Assembly: GCF_000717245.1 (NCBI RefSeq)
Contig: NZ_JNYQ01000012.1
Span: 62,001-126,000, forward strand
DNA length: 64,000 nucleotides
Source: Kitasatospora papulosa
GTDB taxonomy: Bacteria; Actinomycetota; Actinomycetes; Streptomycetales; Streptomycetaceae
Direction: 5' to 3'
Position numbers and translations under genes: made by a program. Of the stretch, positions 25,601-32,106 are shown in pieces. Under the pieces are notes generated by a model. That model was given only the letters and a program-made list of their open reading frames with translations, was not told the origin of the DNA and ran no database searches. Each line of letters begins with the position of its first letter. Positions within the stretch are counted from its first letter, which is position 1.

Positions 25601-27568
25601 TACCCGTTCACCTGGGTCGTCACCCCCGGCGAGCGGCTCACCGTCAAGCTGGAGCACCGCGACGACGACAGCGCGAACGCCCGCCGCCTCCTCGACGACT
25701 ACCTGCGCGTGCTCGACGACCTGGCCCGCTCCACCGGACCGGTCGGCGCACTGAGCGGACTCGGACCGGAGCCGGAGCTCTCCGCGCGCACCGACATCGG
25801 CACGGACACCGTGGTCGACCGGTTCGACCGGGCGGCCGACCTGGACCCGCAGCGGGTCGCTCTCGTCGCCCAGGGCTCGGCCATGACGTTCGCGCAGCTC
25901 CGTGACCGCAGCCGCGCGGTGGCCGGTGTGCTCGTCGGACGGGGCATCGGACCGGAGACGACCGTGGGTCTCGCGCTCCCGCGCTCCCTCGACTCGATCG
26001 TGGCGCTGTTCGCCGTGCTGCGGACCGGCGCCGCCTACGTGCCGCTGGAGCTCGACCACCCGGACGAGCGGATCGCCGCCATCGTCGACGCCGCCCGTCC
26101 GGACGTGATCCTCACGGTCAGCTCGGTGTCACCCCGGCTGAGCGGTGACCTCATCGAGCTCGACCGGCCGCTCCCGGAGACCGAACCGTACGTGACGTTC
26201 GCACCGGACTCCCCGGACCGCCTGCGGCACCCCGCGTACACGATCTACACCTCGGGATCGACCGGGAAGCCCAAGGGCGTCGTCACCGAGTACGCCGGCC
26301 TCACCAACATGCTGATCAACCATCAGCGCCGCATCTTCGGACCGGTCCTCGCGGAGCACGGGCACCGCACCTTCCGCGTCGCGCACACCGTGTCGTTCGC
26401 GTTCGACATGTCGTGGGAGGAACTGCTGTGGCTCGCCGACGGCCACGAGGTGCACATCTGCGACGAGGAACTGCGCCGTGACGCCCCCCGGCTGGTCGAG
26501 TACTGCGCGGAGCACGGGATCGACGTCATCAACGTGACTCCCACCTACGCGCAGCAACTCGTCGCCGAGGGCCTCCTCGACGACCCCGCGCGGCGGCCGG
26601 CCCTGGTGCTGCTGGGCGGCGAGGCCGTCACCCCGACGCTGTGGCGACGGCTCGCCGAGACCGAGGGGACCGTCGGCTACAACCTCTACGGACCGACCGA
26701 GTACACCATCAACACCCTCGGCGTCGGCACCTTCGAATGCCAGGACCCCGTGGTCGGCGTCGCGATCGACAACACGGACGTGTACGTCCTCGACCCGTGG
26801 CTGCGGCCCCTTCCCGACGGAGTCCCCGGCGAGCTGTACGTGTCGGGCATCGGCATCGCCCGCGGCTACCTCGGGCAGCCCGCCCAGACCGCGGACCGGT
26901 TCGTCGCGTGCCCGTTCGGCGAGCCCGGCGGGCGTATGTACCGCACCGGGGACCTGGTGTCCCGAAGGCCCGACGGGAACCTGGTCTACCTCGGCCGCAC
27001 CGACCAGCAGGTCAAGATCCGGGGACACCGGGTCGAACTGGGCGAGGTGGAGGCCGCGTTCGCCGCCCACCCGGCCGTCCGGTTCGTCGCCGCGGTCGCC
27101 CAGCCCGACCCCCAGGTCGACGGCTCCCATCGGCTGGCCGCCTACCTCGTGCTGAGCGGCTCCGACCTGGCGGCCGTCGCCGCCGAGGCCGGCGGCGGGC
27201 TGCCGGACTTCCTGCGCCCGACGCACTACGCCCAGGTCGACAGCATCCCCCTGACCGTGAACGGGAAGGCCGACACCAAGGCGCTGCCCGAGGCCAGGCC
27301 ACTCGGCGTACTGACCACAGTGGACGAACGCGGCCCCCGCACCGGGACGGAAGAGGTGGTCTGCGAGTTCTTCGCCGAGGCGCTCGACCTGGACGACGAC
27401 GAGGTGAGCGCGGTCAGCGACTTCGTGGCCCTCGGCGGACACTCCATGCTGGCCGTGCGGCTCATCGGACTGCTCCGCCGGGAGTACGGTCCTGTGGTCA
27501 CCATCCGTGACCTGCTCACCCTTCGAACCCCGGAAGCGATTGCCCGCCACCTTGATGACAACTCCTGA
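16664..27568 (+). CDS. cchH: Trimodular coelichelin-type nonribosomal peptide synthetase
   Basis: This 3634-aa protein is about the length of S. coelicolor CchH. Order: about 130 N-terminal residues, A1 (135-625), carrier Ser679, E1 (725-1180, His848-His849), C2 (1190-1610, His1328-His1329 in HHIVADG), A2 (1620-2120), carrier Ser2172, E2 (2225-2605, His2345-His2346), C3 (2612-3035), A3 (3045-3545), carrier Ser3594. There is no thioesterase. Specificity residues read by eye: A1 D-I-N-Y-W-G-G-I-G (formyl-hydroxyornithine), A2 D-F-W-N-I-G-M-V-H (Thr), A3 D-M-E-N-L-G-L-I-N (hydroxyornithine). E1 and E2 predict D-formyl-hydroxy-Orn and D-allo-Thr, as in coelichelin. C3 is odd: HHxxxDG reads HLLLWDG (His2744, Leu2745). 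In E2 the EGHGRE motif reads ERHGRV. Known CchH makes a tetrapeptide from three modules, probably using module 1 twice. Confidence 0.96.
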   Translation: MTDPTARTVLLSAAGLDDVRRRTGDHSDRTITEACAIGLSYWATGTSPDGIDLTPSTLFADVLRWVGEGGTAPAGWEVGADGRSIRASADVMPPDAQLALDDLTDFPDRPLGTIAPVGAEARLKALDEWNDTGADRLRPTVVEMFQEQARSRPDAVAIVDEHRSLTYRETAELSAQLAHHLIERGLTSEQVVGISLGRSADMVVGLLGVLQAGCAFVPLDPAWPAERRAVVVEDARIVLQLNDSGEHRDGEPPAAAVDLGAWRYASCPAGPTGVTVPGAALAYVIFTSGSTGRPKGAMIRHEAISERLLWQSQEILGFGHDDASLFKAPLSFDISINEIFLPLVRGGRLVVLRPGGERDPQHLLSVLSEQRVTFTYLVSSMLDVLLEMTGDSGRLDSLRHVWCGGEVLTPELYERFRTRLDIPMYHGYGPAETTIGVSHVIYRGEAERLSTSIGKANPNTQLYVLDDELRPVPVGVGGELYVGGFLLGRGYVNAPGLTASRFVANPFAGDGSRLYRTGDLARFAPDGSLDFLGRADNQIKIRGMRLETEDVEAGLGEHPSVRHTCVVAKKNTAGGTYLVGYVIPVTGSEALRGDEVTAWAAEHMVDYMVPAHIVVLKEFPLTANGKIDRAALPEPRVGAGPFVPPSTENERAVCEAVATVLRLDEVGVDQDFFRLGGDSILAISLLSALRAAGLHVTARQIFTHSVVGALAAVVSREDVSTLGHDDVATGPVVGSPVVQWLGETTDAVDGFVQSVVLNTPADLTAGALDAILGAVTARHDMLRARLVRGDRWSFDIPQAGRAAVGWQESGLPLDACVALATDGLDPENGTMLRAVWRREARELVVVVHHVVVDGVSWRILMEDLATAWQQFASGTPIELPPVGTSFRRWTQLLEGADFEADRAVFERPLPGADHPVGRRALSAADTVARERTRTVTVGPEVTAALLGEIPAKFHAGVNDVLLTGLAVALARWRRDLGQDQTFAHVELEGHGREARFVADGAGFEPELSRTFGWFTTLFPVVVDPGATADPTDPAYLAAALKAVKDDLARVPGNGLPYGVLRYLTDTGLDTPAPQVLFNYLGRFDSGTAGDWQFAGAAGQLGEKRDPMMRLPRALEFNAIAEPATDGAYELVTTVSWPDGMFTHEDTAAICSYLYEALTGLAALEQGGHSAGDFPLVPLTQGDVDALDGPALLDILPLTPLQEGLYFHSVFDDDSAGSYVEQQLLTLEGEVDADRLAAAATRLLTLYPNLAARFVALADGRVVSVLESGVEAPFTTLDRPGITEAGIREHAERDRRAGFDLATGPLMRYTLIRGGSGASGRAVLVQTVHHIVADGWSVPPMLRALLAEYHAPGSRYPLGGFPDHVRRLAGIDDEESDRVWREQLAGLPGPSLVADGHTPSDRFADTAVVPEDDIDAAVRSAGVPLSVAVHSAWAVTLGGILQGRDVVFGSTVSGRDAELPGIEDMVGLFINTIPLRARWDATTRARDLFTSVREHQSAVLAHQHVSLARTGRQPGGGALFDTLVVFDVATDVDALRRPGDEFAVTRIVNEGAPHYPLTLVVERTPDGRARFNLIYDEELLREAGARSVLDTFARTFTGLLARPDALVDDLAPDAGRSPAPFAPTTLGALFDAAAGRDPAATAVTHCTLDGATRSLTYGELASAKNELASALRAAGVGPGSRVAVAVPRSLDQVVALVAIVSAGGAYVPLDLAYPDQRLEYILTDAAPQVVLVDRDQRDRFTALLDREAGPSARVLVLGEELPQEDGTPTGTPVAGWHDPAYVIYTSGSTGRPKGVVVPHAAVVSLLRNTQPDMGFGPHDVWVQFHSYSFDFAVWELWGALAHGGELLVPDYALTRSPVDFHRLVRERGVTVLNQTPSAFYRFVEADRHAGEPVGTLRRIIFGGEALDLARLRGWVERHGAASPELVNMYGITETTVHVTHRVLTDEDFAGDASPIGGPVPGLTTYVLDDRLRPVPPGRAGAIYVAGDQVSLGYLGRPGLTAGRFVANPFTADGSRMYHTGDLARRTLDGELEFVGRADDQVQLKGFRIELGEVESAIREFDGVVDAAVTVADSEDHLVAHVVGRVPDDLPDRLSRKLPVHMVPGRVIEAEALPLTVNGKLDREALTERAARESAPVGTDDSALPVLVDIFAGTLPGDIAVDADTDFFMAGGDSIVAITVINRARALGLSIAPRDVFLHRTPRALAEHLASRAPRSVTPASAPATREDGPLAPTPIMLRQRELGGSLIGFAQARTVEVPEGTGFAEAGRAARAVVAAHPALRLRLGVEHGVWSLRTEPAREVTVVRTDSADATAVANDAAGRLDPESGDVIAFSWLEPSRTLVVTVHHLAVDSVSWLILLDDLDTLLRGGTLPAPTTSYAEYAEALTVRATQVTDDLDHWVTTLRAPGLLPAIGGIRETTVVVTPEVSDRLTRTAPAALGIGPTELLCGALRTALTHVQASPTDLAVELERHGRVPALDHHDYSRTVGWFTSIAPLRLTAHTDPLAAAREVAERRPDEAGHVAYGQLRHLNPQTAPLLTVRPQVLFNYLGRGSESQALHLTGPDQDSPYAVEVNAWTDDAGSLRAVFSLADGIPDAITEHWRDALHRLAEVSATAERTAPVTPLQRGLFFQAQMAGTAGHYVAQSYFTFDRPLDTDALAEAMAYVIARHPVVGAGFATDDDGNPVQLLAAGRRVDVRTVEASTEADVEALRARDRDTGFDPGEPPLVRMTVVRLPGGQDGLLLSYHLLLWDGWSREILLRDLFGAYHAVLAGETPDPVPATPGFEGYARALDALDPAVSERFWAEHLAGLTGPTLLAGPEPSLTQELPRALVHTLSAEGSDLLRAAARTHGVTLNTVLTGAFGLLLGAHTGRTDAVFGVTVSGREGEGLSDIVGVLLNTVPMWTRARPADTVREYLSSVQAARVEAMEHEHLGLGEIQRAAGHGNLFDNLFVLQNFLDMDAFAEMNARHGITSVKADDSTHYPFTWVVTPGERLTVKLEHRDDDSANARRLLDDYLRVLDDLARSTGPVGALSGLGPEPELSARTDIGTDTVVDRFDRAADLDPQRVALVAQGSAMTFAQLRDRSRAVAGVLVGRGIGPETTVGLALPRSLDSIVALFAVLRTGAAYVPLELDHPDERIAAIVDAARPDVILTVSSVSPRLSGDLIELDRPLPETEPYVTFAPDSPDRLRHPAYTIYTSGSTGKPKGVVTEYAGLTNMLINHQRRIFGPVLAEHGHRTFRVAHTVSFAFDMSWEELLWLADGHEVHICDEELRRDAPRLVEYCAEHGIDVINVTPTYAQQLVAEGLLDDPARRPALVLLGGEAVTPTLWRRLAETEGTVGYNLYGPTEYTINTLGVGTFECQDPVVGVAIDNTDVYVLDPWLRPLPDGVPGELYVSGIGIARGYLGQPAQTADRFVACPFGEPGGRMYRTGDLVSRRPDGNLVYLGRTDQQVKIRGHRVELGEVEAAFAAHPAVRFVAAVAQPDPQVDGSHRLAAYLVLSGSDLAAVAAEAGGGLPDFLRPTHYAQVDSIPLTVNGKADTKALPEARPLGVLTTVDERGPRTGTEEVVCEFFAEALDLDDDEVSAVSDFVALGGHSMLAVRLIGLLRREYGPVVTIRDLLTLRTPEAIARHLDDNS

Positions 27569-29255
27569 TATGCAGCGCGGCCGCCCCGGCGCGGGCATCC
27601 TCCGCACCGCCCTGCGCCGCAACTCCGGCGCGGTCGCCCGGGGGACCGTCCTCATGGGCCTCTACCAGGCGGGCGAGACCGCCTTCCCCATCGCGCTCGG
27701 CCTGATCGTCGAGCACACGATGCAGGACCGGAGCCTCGGATCGCTCGGTCTGTCGATCGCGGCACTGGCCGTGATCATCACGACCGTGTCGCTGTCGTGG
27801 CGGTTCGGGATGCGTGTGCTGCAGAAGGCCAACACGACCGAGGCGCACCGCTGGCGCGTCAAGGTGGCGGCCTGCGGTCTCCAGCCGGTGGCCAGGGACG
27901 TCGACCTGAAGTCCGGCGAGGTCCTGACCATCGCCACCGAGGACGCCGACCAGACCGCCGACATCGTCGAGGTGGTCCCGCTGCTGATCAGCTCGCTGGT
28001 CGCGGTGGTGGTGGCGGCCGTCGCCCTGGGCATGGCCGACCTCCGGCTCGGACTGCTGGTGATCGTGGGGACCGTCGCGATCCTCTCCGTCCTGAGCGTG
28101 ATGTCCCGACGGATCGGCTCCAGCACACGTGAGCAGCAGGCCCGCGTGGCACGGGCGGGCGCCAAGGTCGCCGACCTGATCACCGGGCTGCGCCCGCTGC
28201 ACGGCTTCGGCGGGAACCACGCCGCCTTCCTCTCCTACCGGAAGGTCAGCACCGAGGCGAAGCACCAGGCGATCACCGTCGCCCGGGTGAACGGCGTCTA
28301 CGCGGGCACTGCGCTGGCCCTCAACGCGGTGCTCGCCGCCGCCGTGACCCTGACGGCGGGATGGCTGGCGTACGGAGGCCGGATCACCATCGGAGAACTC
28401 GTCATGGCCGTCGGGCTGGCGCAGTTCATCATGGAACCGCTCAAGATGTTCTCCGAGATGCCCAAGTACGTGATGATGGCGCGCGCCTCGGCCGACCGGA
28501 TGGCCCTCGTGCTCGCCGCACCGCCGTCGGCATCCCCCGGACGCGACCGCCCGGCCGCCGGGGGAGACCTCGAGGTCGACGGTGTGCACCACGGGGCCCT
28601 GCACGGACTCCGGTTCAAGGTCCACGCGGGCGAGTTCGTGGCCGTCGCCGCCTACCAGCCGCGCGCGGGCGCCGACCTCGCCGCGCTCCTGGGCGCCAAC
28701 GTCCCGCCCCAGGCGTACGAGGGCGTGGTGCGGGTCAGCGGCCGGGAGATCAAGGACCTGTCGGTCGAGGCCCTTCGTGAGCACCTCCTGGTGAACCCCT
28801 ACGACGGGGAGATCTTCGAGGGCAGCCTCCGCACGAACATCGACCCGTCGGGAACCAGCGGGCTGGTTCCCGAGGCCGTGGAGGCGTCACTCCTGACCGA
28901 CGTCGTAGCCCTCCACCGGGAGGGACTCGACCACGCCGTACGCGATCGTGGCGCGAACCTCTCCGGGGGCCAGCGCCAACGGCTCTCGCTGGCCCGTGCC
29001 CTCGCCGCGGACTCCGACGTCCTGGTCCTGCACGACCCGACCACCGCGGTCGACGCGGTCACCGAACAGCTCATCGCACGGAACATCGCGAAACTCCGCA
29101 AGGGCCGCACCACCCTCGTGATCACCAGCAGCCCCGCTCTGCTCGACGCCGCCGACCGTGTCCTCGTCCTGGACGACGGCGCCGTCACCGCCGAGGACAC
29201 GCACCGCCGCCTCCTCGCCACGGACGAGGACTACTGCAGGGCCGTGGCCCGGTGA
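27555..29255 (+). CDS. cchI: ABC exporter half with a dead ATP-binding core but intact signature motif
   Basis: This 566-aa protein has six membrane helices (about 25-310) and an ATPase domain. The Walker A position reads AYQPRAGAD (366-374, the Lys replaced by Gly372). The Q-loop Gln is absent (LVNPYDGEIF), Walker B reads LVLHDP (His493 for Asp, Asp494 for Glu), and the H-loop reads ITSSP (Ser525 for His). The signature LSGGQ (469-473) is perfect. It therefore cannot hydrolyse ATP alone but can complete the CchG site. The start overlaps cchH by 14 nt; ATG 27570, just after the cchH stop, is an alternative. Confidence 0.9.
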   Translation: MTTPDMQRGRPGAGILRTALRRNSGAVARGTVLMGLYQAGETAFPIALGLIVEHTMQDRSLGSLGLSIAALAVIITTVSLSWRFGMRVLQKANTTEAHRWRVKVAACGLQPVARDVDLKSGEVLTIATEDADQTADIVEVVPLLISSLVAVVVAAVALGMADLRLGLLVIVGTVAILSVLSVMSRRIGSSTREQQARVARAGAKVADLITGLRPLHGFGGNHAAFLSYRKVSTEAKHQAITVARVNGVYAGTALALNAVLAAAVTLTAGWLAYGGRITIGELVMAVGLAQFIMEPLKMFSEMPKYVMMARASADRMALVLAAPPSASPGRDRPAAGGDLEVDGVHHGALHGLRFKVHAGEFVAVAAYQPRAGADLAALLGANVPPQAYEGVVRVSGREIKDLSVEALREHLLVNPYDGEIFEGSLRTNIDPSGTSGLVPEAVEASLLTDVVALHREGLDHAVRDRGANLSGGQRQRLSLARALAADSDVLVLHDPTTAVDAVTEQLIARNIAKLRKGRTTLVITSSPALLDAADRVLVLDDGAVTAEDTHRRLLATDEDYCRAVAR

Positions 29256-29297
29256 CGTGCCGGGCGGGCGGTGGCTCCGGCCGGGGGCGCTGCCGTG

Positions 29298-30092
29298 TCA
29301 GCCCGGTCCGGCCGCGTCTCCGGGCAGGAGCCGGCCGCGGATCGCCCGGGGAGATCCGCCGAGTTCGCGGTGGCACGCCTTGTTGAAGGCCTGGAGGTCG
29401 CTGATGCCCACCGAGCAGGCGATCGCCTGGACCGACATCGTCGACTCGCGCAGCAGGTGCCCGGCGTGCTCCAGACGGCGGGCCCGGATGTAGGCCGCCA
29501 CCGTCGAGCCCGTCTCGGAGCGGAAGAGCCGGGTCAGATGGCTGTGGGAGACTCCGCTGCGGCGCGCGATCTCCGGCACCGTCAACGGAGCGGCGAGATG
29601 GGCCTCGATATGGGCCATGGCCGCGGCGACCGCCCCGTGGGCACCACCCGGTCGCTCACGCCCCGCGAGCCCCGCGACCCGCCACAGCGCCGTCCACATC
29701 TCGGCCGTCGCCTGGGCCGGCGCTCCCGGCATGGCGGCCAGCGCTCGCTTCAACAGCCCCGAGACGAGCGGGGCTTCCGTCCCCGCGTCCTGCACGACGG
29801 GCACGAGGCGACGCTCCCCGGCGTCCGCCACACGCAGATGCGCGTACAGATGCTCCGACCGGCCGCGGTAGTCGAAGGCGGCCTCGGTTCCCGGCGGGAC
29901 GAGGCTGACCCGTCCCGGACCGATGGCGTGCCGGCTGCCGCCGACGGTGAGATGCCCGGTCCAGTCGTACAGGTGCAGCTGCCAGAGACCGGGCAACCGG
30001 AAGACGTCACGCGGACCGCTGACGCCGTGCACGCCGACTCCGATGTTCACCACGACCGGGGGCTCGGCCAGCGAGAGCGAGACCTGATCCAT
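29298..30092 (-). CDS. AraC-family transcriptional regulator
   Basis: The 264-aa protein has an N-terminal cupin-type ligand-binding region (about 20-110, with RVSLVPPGTEAAFDY) and a C-terminal double helix-turn-helix from about 165 (TVPEIARRSGVSHSHLTRLF, then VQAIACSVGISDLQAFNKAC). It is divergent from the dioxygenase gene across 70 bp, so it probably controls that gene and itself. It has no iron box. Its position directly behind cchI may be insertion rather than pathway membership. Confidence 0.85.
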   Translation of the reverse strand: MDQVSLSLAEPPVVVNIGVGVHGVSGPRDVFRLPGLWQLHLYDWTGHLTVGGSRHAIGPGRVSLVPPGTEAAFDYRGRSEHLYAHLRVADAGERRLVPVVQDAGTEAPLVSGLLKRALAAMPGAPAQATAEMWTALWRVAGLAGRERPGGAHGAVAAAMAHIEAHLAAPLTVPEIARRSGVSHSHLTRLFRSETGSTVAAYIRARRLEHAGHLLRESTMSVQAIACSVGISDLQAFNKACHRELGGSPRAIRGRLLPGDAAGPG

Positions 30093-30162
30093 GACGAAAA
30101 TCTACCAGCGGTCGATGAAAAGAACCCATGTCCTGAGCGGCGGGAGCTCATAGCGTTGCCCC

Positions 30163-30981
30163 ATGACGACCAGAGAACACTTGCTGACCTCGGTCCAGGT
30201 CGCCCGCTTCGTCGCGAGCGGTTCCCTGCGCCTGGACGCGGTGGTCCCGCCCGGGATGAACGAGCAGGCGGTCGCGGTCCTGGACGCGGGGATACCGCCG
30301 GTTCCCTACGGGACACCGCTCGCCGAGGCGTTCGCCCCCGGATCCTTCGCCCAGCGGCTGACGTCCCTGCCGACCGTGGCCGGGGCGATCCGGAGCCTCG
30401 TCGGCCCGGGACCCACCGTCGACCACCACGCCGTGCACGTACGGGAACCCCACCAGGGCTCCGCCCAGCCGCTGCACGGCGACGCCATCATCGACGTACG
30501 GCCGGACGCCTTCGACATCCAGCTCATGTACTACCCGCACGAGGTCACCGCCGACATGGGCGGCACCCTGAGCGTTCCCGGCAGCCACCTGCGCCGCACC
30601 AACGAGACCGACACCGGCCGCTACCAGAACCTCCGCGGCCAGACCCGGCTCGTCTGCCCGGCAGGGACGGTCGTCCTCCTCCACCACGGCATCTGGCACG
30701 GCGGGCGCAGGAACGACAGCGACACACCCCGGTACATGTTCAAGATCCGGCTCAACCCCACGGTTCCTCAGGTCCGGCTGTGGAACACCGATGACCTCGG
30801 CGACCCGCGGGTCGGAGACGAACTGCGGACGGTCTTCGACTGGTACGAGCCGGCCGCGGGCCGGCTGGAGGTCCACAACCGGGTGCTGCTCTGGCGGGCG
30901 CTCACCGGCGACGACACCTTCGACGTCGACCACTGGGTCACCCGCGTCAACAACCGGCCGGCCCTGGGGAGCAACGCATGA
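30163..30981 (+). CDS. Phytanoyl-CoA dioxygenase (PhyH)-family Fe(II)/2-oxoglutarate oxygenase
   Basis: The 272-aa protein carries a non-haem iron facial triad typical of the PhyH family: His105 and Asp107 in PLHGDAII, with the distal His in GIWHGG (about 189). MGGTLSVPGSHLRR is the conserved middle region. Such enzymes hydroxylate diverse small molecules; the substrate is not evident. It overlaps the following 96-aa gene by 4 nt, so the two are translationally coupled, and it is divergent from an AraC regulator. The location inside a siderophore locus raises a tailoring role, but no iron box supports that. Confidence 0.82.
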   Translation: MTTREHLLTSVQVARFVASGSLRLDAVVPPGMNEQAVAVLDAGIPPVPYGTPLAEAFAPGSFAQRLTSLPTVAGAIRSLVGPGPTVDHHAVHVREPHQGSAQPLHGDAIIDVRPDAFDIQLMYYPHEVTADMGGTLSVPGSHLRRTNETDTGRYQNLRGQTRLVCPAGTVVLLHHGIWHGGRRNDSDTPRYMFKIRLNPTVPQVRLWNTDDLGDPRVGDELRTVFDWYEPAAGRLEVHNRVLLWRALTGDDTFDVDHWVTRVNNRPALGSNA

Positions 30982-31268
30982 GGCAGCAGGTACTGATCCT
31001 CTTCCTCGCCAACTCGGCGCTCGACGCGGAAGTGATCGGCTGGTCCTCCTACGACGGCACCGGCCGCACCCGCCCGACCACGGGTGACGGCGACGAACCC
31101 CCCTACGGGACGGGACTGGACGCCCTGTTGGACGGCTGGCGGCTGATCCAGGCCTCCCAGCTGATCCCGCCGCACCCGGGACACGAGTACGACACGTCGT
31201 TCCTCAAGCACGAGTTCATCTTCGAGAAGCTGCACGAGGAGAAGGGCGCCGCGGTGACCGACGCCTGA
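30978..31268 (+). CDS. Small conserved-looking protein coupled to the PhyH oxygenase
   Basis: I do not recognise this 96-aa protein. It starts with a hydrophobic strand (QQVLILFLANSALDAEVIGW), has a Gly/Pro-rich middle (DGTGRTRPTTGDGDEPPYGT), then LDGWRLIQASQLIPP and ends FLKHEFIFEKL. The order of a strand, a GW helix and a terminal strand recalls small DUF4177-type alpha/beta proteins, but that is only an impression. The ATGA overlap with the dioxygenase gene implies a joint function, perhaps as a partner subunit. It is not an MbtH protein despite the similar size. Confidence 0.75.
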   Translation: MRQQVLILFLANSALDAEVIGWSSYDGTGRTRPTTGDGDEPPYGTGLDALLDGWRLIQASQLIPPHPGHEYDTSFLKHEFIFEKLHEEKGAAVTDA

Positions 31269-31352
31269 GGCGAGCGCTGCACGGGCGGACCGGGACCCGG
31301 TGCGGTCGGGGCAAGGAGAGGGGGCGGCAGCGCGGGGCGCGGCCGCACGGAC

Positions 31353-31396
31353 GGGGGCCCGACCGAGACCGTGCTCCGGATCTCAGGCGGGCCCCC
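31353..31396. terminator. Hairpin between convergent genes
   Basis: GGGGGCCCG (31353-31361) pairs with CGGGCCCCC (31388-31396) across a 26-nt loop that itself can pair partly (GAGA/TCTC). It lies between stops at 31268 and 31445. Confidence 0.5.
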
Positions 31397-31444
31397 TCGG
31401 CTGCGGCGCGGTCCCTGGTCGAGCGCCCGCCACCCCGACGTCTT

Positions 31445-31981
31445 TCAGTAGATGTGCCCCATGTGGGCCAGAGCCTGCTTGAGGAGCGCTCCGTGCCCGC
31501 CCGGCATCTCGTTCTGCACGGCCGGTGAGGCCGCCTCCTGCGGGCTGAACCAGACCAGGTCCAAGGCGTCCTGCCGTGGACGGCAGTCACCGGCCACCGG
31601 CACGACGTAGGCGAGGGACACCGCGTGCTGGCGAGGGTCGTGGAACGGTGTGACGCCCGTGGTGGGGAAGTACTCCGCGACGGTGAAGGGCTGCAGCGAA
31701 GCCGGGACACGCGGCAGGGCCACCGAACCGAGGTCCTTCTCCAGATGGCGCAGCAGGGCGTCCCGGACGCGCTCGTGGTGCAGGACGCGCCCGGACACGA
31801 GGGCGCGGCTGATCGTTCCGTCGGTTCCGATCCGGAGGAGCAGCCCGATGCCCGTGACGTCGCCGGTCTCGTCCACCCGCACGGGGACGGCCTCGACGTA
31901 CAGGACGGGCATCCGGGCTCTGGCCATGCCCAGTTCGTCTTCGGTGAGCCAGCCGGGCGTGGTTTCCGTCATGTCAGACAT
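31445..31981 (-). CDS. NUDIX-fold DUF4916-type protein
   Basis: The 178-aa protein begins MSDMTETTPGWLTEDELGMA. It contains LYVEAVPVRVDETGDVTGIG, ALVSGRVLHHERVRDALLRH and a C-terminal LDLVWFSPQEAASPAVQNEM. This is the pattern of the conserved Streptomyces NUDIX-like family annotated DUF4916. The classical Nudix box is not complete, so hydrolase activity is uncertain. ATG 31981 is favoured; ATG 31972 is possible. No operon partner is evident. Confidence 0.75.
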   Translation of the reverse strand: MSDMTETTPGWLTEDELGMARARMPVLYVEAVPVRVDETGDVTGIGLLLRIGTDGTISRALVSGRVLHHERVRDALLRHLEKDLGSVALPRVPASLQPFTVAEYFPTTGVTPFHDPRQHAVSLAYVVPVAGDCRPRQDALDLVWFSPQEAASPAVQNEMPGGHGALLKQALAHMGHIY

Positions 31982-32106
31982 TGCTTGATCGTACTTACCC
32001 GGGCGCCTTTCTGGTGAGGGCGTGCGGAGTTTGATCTCTCCGCAGCGGAACACGCCGTGGTCGAAAGCCTCGATGCCGAGAGACGCGGGGTCGTGGTGCG
32101 TGCGTC

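Noticed and set aside
27450..27568. A C-terminal thioesterase on the NRPS
   Set aside because: The protein ends about 40 residues after the last carrier Ser (3594). There is no room for a TE and no GxSxG motif.
30978..31268. The 96-aa protein as a missing MbtH homologue (right size, right neighbourhood)
   Set aside because: It lacks the NPF-D opening, the SLWP-type Trp motif and the other MbtH tryptophans. Its length and strand pattern differ, and it is coupled to a dioxygenase rather than the NRPS.
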